Source: Vitreoscilla sp. (GTDB lineage Bacteria > Pseudomonadota > Gammaproteobacteria > Burkholderiales > Burkholderiaceae). Taken from it: a stretch of DNA of 7,847 nucleotides. A model generated the notes under the pieces. The model saw only the letters and a list, made by a program, of their open reading frames with translations. It did no database searches and was not told the DNA's origin. Below are positions 5,564 to 7,847 of this stretch, piece by piece. The position numbers and the translations under genes are program-made. The stretch is taken from NCBI GenBank assembly GCA_014378125.1, contig JACMOG010000549.1, positions 1 to 7,847 on the forward strand, written 5' to 3'. Position 1 is the stretch's first letter. Every line of letters begins with the position of its first letter.

Positions 5564-6372
5564 TTCCCGGCCTATCTCTTCATCGCAGGCTCTTGCGCGT
5601 CTTCACGCTCCCTTTCGCTTTCGCCTTCCTTCTCTTTTCCAGCGCCCACGCCATGCCGTATCCGAACAAGGTCTTCACTGATCCGCTGGTCGTCGAACTC
5701 GCGAACGCATGCATGGACGGCAAGCCGGACCGCATCGCGGCGCTGCTGCATCAAGGAGCGGACGTCCACGCCGTGGGCAAGTTGGGCATGACCGTGCCCC
5801 ACTTCGCCTTGCTCGCTCGATCGAATGCTCCGCAGGTCATGCGGCTGATTTTGGACGCCGGCGGCGACCCCGTTTCCGTTCTGGACGGCGGCGAGACTCT
5901 ACCTGTGTATGCCGTTTCGCGTGACAACGCCGACCCGGAAGTGGTTCGCGTGCTGCTCGACCATGGAATCGATGCCAACTGGCATCCGCCAAAGGAGCCG
6001 TATGCGCGAACATCCCTGCTGATCAAAGCCATCTCCGGCCACAACCGTCCTGTGGTACGCCTGCTGCTACAGCGCGGCGCCAACGTCAATCATGTCGATG
6101 GCTTCACCGGATCAGCGTTGCATCACGCGATGATCGCGTATGAATTCGGCATTGCTGCCGACTTGGTGGATGCGGGTATCCGACTGGACCTCACGACCAA
6201 CAGCCGGCCCGACGCCAAACCCACTTCGCCACACAAGACTGCGCTCGGGCAGTACTGCGAAGACGAAGGCGGCAAGCGCGGCGCGAACCCTCTCCCGGAG
6301 ATCGCCGCCGGATGGCGCGAGCTCGAGGCGGCGCTGGCCCGCCGTGGCGAGAAGATGCCTTGCGCGTTGTGA
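5560..6372 (+). CDS. Secreted ankyrin-repeat protein, probable immunity partner of the lipase
   Basis: The 270-residue product begins with a Sec signal peptide: basic HRR/R region, hydrophobic core (residues 14-28) and an AHA cleavage site before Met32, so the mature protein should be periplasmic. There is no lipobox. About five ankyrin repeats follow, roughly at 43-72, 76-108, 112-142, 151-180 and 184-210, with recognisable units such as VVRLLLQRGANVNHVDG and SALHHA. The C-terminal 60 residues are more charged and carry a few Cys. Ankyrin repeats bind proteins and have no catalysis of their own. A periplasmic binder encoded by an overlapping start behind a lipase effector gene fits an immunity protein protecting against the lipase in the periplasm; this is inference from context. 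Unlike the lipase, this frame is intact. Confidence 0.87.
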   Translation: MIPGLSLHRRLLRVFTLPFAFAFLLFSSAHAMPYPNKVFTDPLVVELANACMDGKPDRIAALLHQGADVHAVGKLGMTVPHFALLARSNAPQVMRLILDAGGDPVSVLDGGETLPVYAVSRDNADPEVVRVLLDHGIDANWHPPKEPYARTSLLIKAISGHNRPVVRLLLQRGANVNHVDGFTGSALHHAMIAYEFGIAADLVDAGIRLDLTTNSRPDAKPTSPHKTALGQYCEDEGGKRGANPLPEIAAGWRELEAALARRGEKMPCAL

Positions 6373-6425
6373 CCTCGTCCGTCGGAAGTCGCGGCTGAAT
6401 CCGCGGGACAATCGGGCGCAGGCGC

Positions 6426-7001
6426 TCAGCGCGCCCCCGGCATGTCGAACACCAGGCACGTGGTGGTCGCATGCGCGAACAGCGTGCCGTCGGGCCCGAA
6501 CAGCCGCGCCTCGGCGGTGGCCAGCTGGCGGCCGCAGTGGATCACCTTGCCCTCGGCGCGCACGCGTCCCACCTTGGGCGACAGGCCGCGCACGTAGTTC
6601 ACGCTCAGCTCGGCCGTTGTGTAGCCGCGCCCCGCGGGCATCAGCGTGTGGACGGCGCAGCCGAGTGCCGAGTCGAGCATCGTGGCGAACCAGCCGCCGT
6701 GCACGCCGCCCATCGGGTTGAAGTGCGCGGGGCCCGGGCGGCCCTGGAACAGCGCCACGCCGGGGCTGACCGAGATCAGCGAGAAGTCGAGCGTCTTCGC
6801 GATGGGCGCGAACGGCAGCTCGCCGGCCAGCATCGCCTGCATCTGCTCCAGCCCGGTCTTGCCGGCCCACTGCTCGGGCGCGGCCACGCCCGGGCCGGCG
6901 AGCATCATGCGCGCGTCGCTGACCTCGCCGTCGGCGATCCACTGCTGCAGGACGGCCTGGGCCTCGTCGGCGGACAGGCGGGCGGGGGCAAGGGTGGACA
7001 T
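6426..7001 (-). CDS. PaaI-family hotdog-fold thioesterase
   Basis: The 191-residue protein has an N-terminal helical extension of about 65 residues and then a hotdog domain. The family signature is at 93-113: HFNPMGGVHGG followed by a helix with Asp110 (MLDSALG), the pattern of PaaI/YbgC-like acyl-CoA thioesterases in which the acidic residue activates water. Later strands read TTAELSVNYVRGL and GRVRAEGKVIHCGRQLATAEARL, also typical. It probably hydrolyses an acyl- or aryl-CoA thioester in the cytoplasm; the substrate is unknown. The start at 7001 is chosen because GAAGGA lies 5 nt before the ATG on the minus strand; an upstream ATG at 7049 would fall inside the operator region. It is transcribed divergently from the MarR gene and is the obvious candidate for its control. 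It converges with the ankyrin gene, leaving 53 nt between stops. Confidence 0.92.
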   Translation of the reverse strand: MSTLAPARLSADEAQAVLQQWIADGEVSDARMMLAGPGVAAPEQWAGKTGLEQMQAMLAGELPFAPIAKTLDFSLISVSPGVALFQGRPGPAHFNPMGGVHGGWFATMLDSALGCAVHTLMPAGRGYTTAELSVNYVRGLSPKVGRVRAEGKVIHCGRQLATAEARLFGPDGTLFAHATTTCLVFDMPGAR

Positions 7002-7024
7002 GGCGTTCCTTCGTGCATATGGAT

Positions 7025-7053
7025 GTAGTTGCAATGATTGTAGCTGCAACTAT
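7025..7053. promoter_or_regulatory. Probable MarR operator between the thioesterase and marR genes
   Basis: TAGTTGCA (7026-7033) and TGCAACTA (7045-7052) form a perfect 8-bp inverted repeat around an 11-bp spacer. The same stretch also reads as a 15-bp direct repeat, TGTAGTTGCAATGAT at 7024-7038 and TGTAGCTGCAACTAT at 7039-7053, with 12 of 15 identities. The site covers the marR promoter and lies 24 bp upstream of the thioesterase start, so one bound regulator could control both directions. Regulator identity is inferred from adjacency. Confidence 0.75.
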
Positions 7054-7056
7054 AAT
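7029..7056 (+). promoter_or_regulatory. marR promoter with consensus -10, predicted leaderless start
   Basis: TATAAT at 7051-7056 is a perfect -10 hexamer. TTGCAA at 7029-7034 is a four-of-six -35 with a 16-bp spacer. The expected transcription start, about 7 nt past the -10, falls on the marR ATG at 7063, so the mRNA should have little or no 5' leader. Both hexamers overlap the inverted repeat. Confidence 0.72.
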
Positions 7057-7062
7057 GACGCC

Positions 7063-7524
7063 ATGTCCCCTGCAGTACACGCCGCCCCCGACACGCTGGC
7101 CGCCAAGCCGCAAGGCTGTACCAACCTCAAGCTGCGCCAGCTGATGCGCCGCGTGGCGCAGCGCTACGACGCCGAGGTGGGGCAGGTGGGGCTGAAGGGC
7201 ACGCAGTATTCGCTGCTGAGCCACGTGGTCAAGCTGGGGCCCATCCGCCCGCTGGACCTGGCGGCGCGCATGAACGTAGACGCCTCCACGCTGTCGCGCA
7301 ACCTGCAGCCGATGATCGCGTCGGGCTGGCTCACGCTGGAAGCGGGCGTCGACGCGCGCAGCCGGCTGGTGCACGCCACGGAGGCGGGGCGCGCGAAGCG
7401 CACCGAGGCGCAGCGGCACTGGCGAGTGGCGCAGGAGAGCATCAATGCGACGCTGGGGCCGGAGCGCGTGATCGCGCTGCATGCGCTGATCGACGAGGCG
7501 ATGCGGGCGCTGGACGAGGAATAG
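7063..7524 (+). CDS. MarR-family winged-helix transcriptional regulator
   Basis: The 153-residue protein matches MarR regulators: an N-terminal dimerisation helix (NLKLRQLMRRVAQRYDAEV, 21-39), GLKGTQYSLLSHV (43-55), a helix-turn-helix with PLDLAARMNVDASTLSRNL (63-81, recognition helix near 74-84), the wing with DARSR (97-101), and a long C-terminal dimerisation helix. MarR proteins are dimers, usually repressors released by small aromatic ligands or oxidants. Cys19 is the only cysteine. The ATG at 7063 is the only ATG, GTG or TTG between the -10 element and the conserved domain, so the start is secure although there is no ribosome binding site. The likely targets are itself and the divergent thioesterase through the shared operator. 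The inducer cannot be deduced. Confidence 0.93.
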   Translation: MSPAVHAAPDTLAAKPQGCTNLKLRQLMRRVAQRYDAEVGQVGLKGTQYSLLSHVVKLGPIRPLDLAARMNVDASTLSRNLQPMIASGWLTLEAGVDARSRLVHATEAGRAKRTEAQRHWRVAQESINATLGPERVIALHALIDEAMRALDEE

Positions 7525-7535
7525 TGCGAACGTGG

Positions 7536-7557
7536 ATCCTGCGACTGCGCGCAGGAT
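7536..7557. repeat. Extragenic palindrome downstream of marR (REP-like)
   Basis: ATCCTGCG (7536-7543) and CGCAGGAT (7550-7557) are a perfect 8-bp inverted repeat with a 6-nt loop, beginning 12 nt after the marR stop. With its flanks it reads TGGATCC...GGATGACG, resembling a layout of short palindromes I recall as widespread between proteobacterial genes. There is no T-tract, so it is not a standard terminator, though it may protect the mRNA end. Confidence 0.65.
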
Positions 7558-7667
7558 GACGCGCGGTGGGCGGGATGACGCTCGGTAGGCGGGGAGACGC
7601 TCGGCAGGCGGGATGACGCGCGGTGGGCAGGATAACGCGCGGTGGGCAGGATGACGCGCGGTAGGCG
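7554..7667. repeat. Six tandem copies of a 19-bp repeat, GGATGACGCGCGGTGGGCG
   Basis: Six head-to-tail units of exactly 19 bp start at 7554, 7573, 7592, 7611, 7630 and 7649. Differences from the consensus are one to four substitutions per unit and no indels. The first unit overlaps the right arm of the preceding palindrome, so GGATGACG comes from that element. There are no unique spacers, so this is a minisatellite-like array and not CRISPR. Confidence 0.9.
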
Positions 7668-7720
7668 GGGATCGATGCCGGGAATGACGCGGTGGGCGGG
7701 ATCGATGCCGGCGATGACGT
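7667..7720. repeat. Two copies of a related ~29-bp repeat containing ATCGATGCCGG
   Basis: GCGGGGATCGATGCCGGGAA (from 7666) and GCGGGATCGATGCCGGCGA (from 7696) each continue into ATGACG. Each copy is like a 19-bp unit with about 10 extra bases (ATCGATGCCG) inserted before the ATGACG core, so they look like diverged, expanded versions of the tandem array next to them. Confidence 0.7.
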
Positions 7721-7789
7721 CGTTGACGAGGTGGTGCCCCCTTCGTCATTCACGAAAAGTAGCGCCGGCAGCGCGATCCGAAATTCGCG
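7721..7789. other. Non-coding tail after the repeat array
   Basis: I see no gene or strong terminator here. A short inverted pair, TTCGT and ACGAA around a 5-nt loop near 7742-7756, is too weak to call. Confidence 0.3.
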
Positions 7790-7846
7790 TCAAGCACGGT
7801 TGAGCGTGTCAGCGCCGGCCGCGGGCAACGTCGCGGCCTCGACGGG
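7790..7846 (-). CDS. Possible C-terminus of a minus-strand gene cut by the window end
   Basis: Read on the minus strand from 7846, 18 codons give PVEAATLPAAGADTLNRA and then a TGA (7790-7792). Third positions are mostly G or C as in real genes here, and the repeat array would then lie between two convergent genes, a usual place for such elements. The plus strand is also open over these bases, with possible TTG (7800) and GTG (7806) starts, so the evidence is thin and no function can be given. Confidence 0.27.
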   Translation of the reverse strand, partial: PVEAATLPAAGADTLNRA

Positions 7847-7847
7847 C

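Noticed and set aside
6373..6425. A bidirectional terminator between the ankyrin and thioesterase stops.
   Set aside because: Only a 5-bp stem (CGCGG / CCGCG near 6390-6405) is visible, with no T-run on either side.
7554..7720. A CRISPR array.
   Set aside because: The 19-bp units are directly adjacent with no unique spacers, and no cas genes are present.
6112..7749. A 545-codon minus-strand open frame spanning the thioesterase, marR and repeat array.
   Set aside because: Its start lies in the tandem repeats and gives repetitive Arg/His/Pro sequence; it overlaps the true thioesterase in another frame.

Overview
The window looks like a high-GC betaproteobacterial chromosome, most likely Burkholderiales (Comamonadaceae/Burkholderiaceae-like). 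I infer this from strong G/C third-position bias, an AidB-type acyl-CoA dehydrogenase, a cspA-like gene with a long leader that shares a neighbourhood with an infA-type gene, and extragenic palindromes of the kind scattered through these genomes. No taxonomic marker was searched.

Layout. (1) 1-2045, plus strand: the 3' two thirds of an AidB-family acyl-CoA dehydrogenase, then a classical short-chain dehydrogenase 35 nt downstream, probably one operon. (2) 2046-3540, plus strand: a housekeeping block with a promoter and roughly 160-nt leader, a cold-shock protein, two small unrecognised genes, translation initiation factor IF-1, a perfect 13-bp palindrome and a strong intrinsic terminator. (3) 3701-6372, plus strand: an accessory three-gene cassette whose genes are joined by ATGA stop/start overlaps. 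It holds a small unrecognised protein, a GHSLG-motif lipase, and a signal-peptide-bearing ankyrin-repeat protein. It resembles a type VI secretion lipase effector with its periplasmic immunity protein. (4) 6426-7524: a PaaI-type hotdog thioesterase (minus) divergent from a MarR-family regulator (plus), sharing a 61-bp intergenic region with a symmetric operator that overlaps a near-consensus promoter. (5) 7525-7847: an extragenic palindrome, a 19-bp tandem repeat array derived from one of its arms, and possibly the last codons of a minus-strand gene.

Most notable observations. The lipase gene carries one extra base near 5347. It cuts off the C-terminal segment that probably holds the catalytic histidine, while the immunity-like gene stays intact. 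The marR promoter places the transcription start on the ATG itself, implying a leaderless mRNA whose -35/-10 region is covered by the operator. The terminal repeat array looks like amplification of one arm of an extragenic palindrome. No secretion machinery, transposase, integrase, tRNA, rRNA or CRISPR array is visible, so the effector-immunity reading rests on gene content and layout alone.
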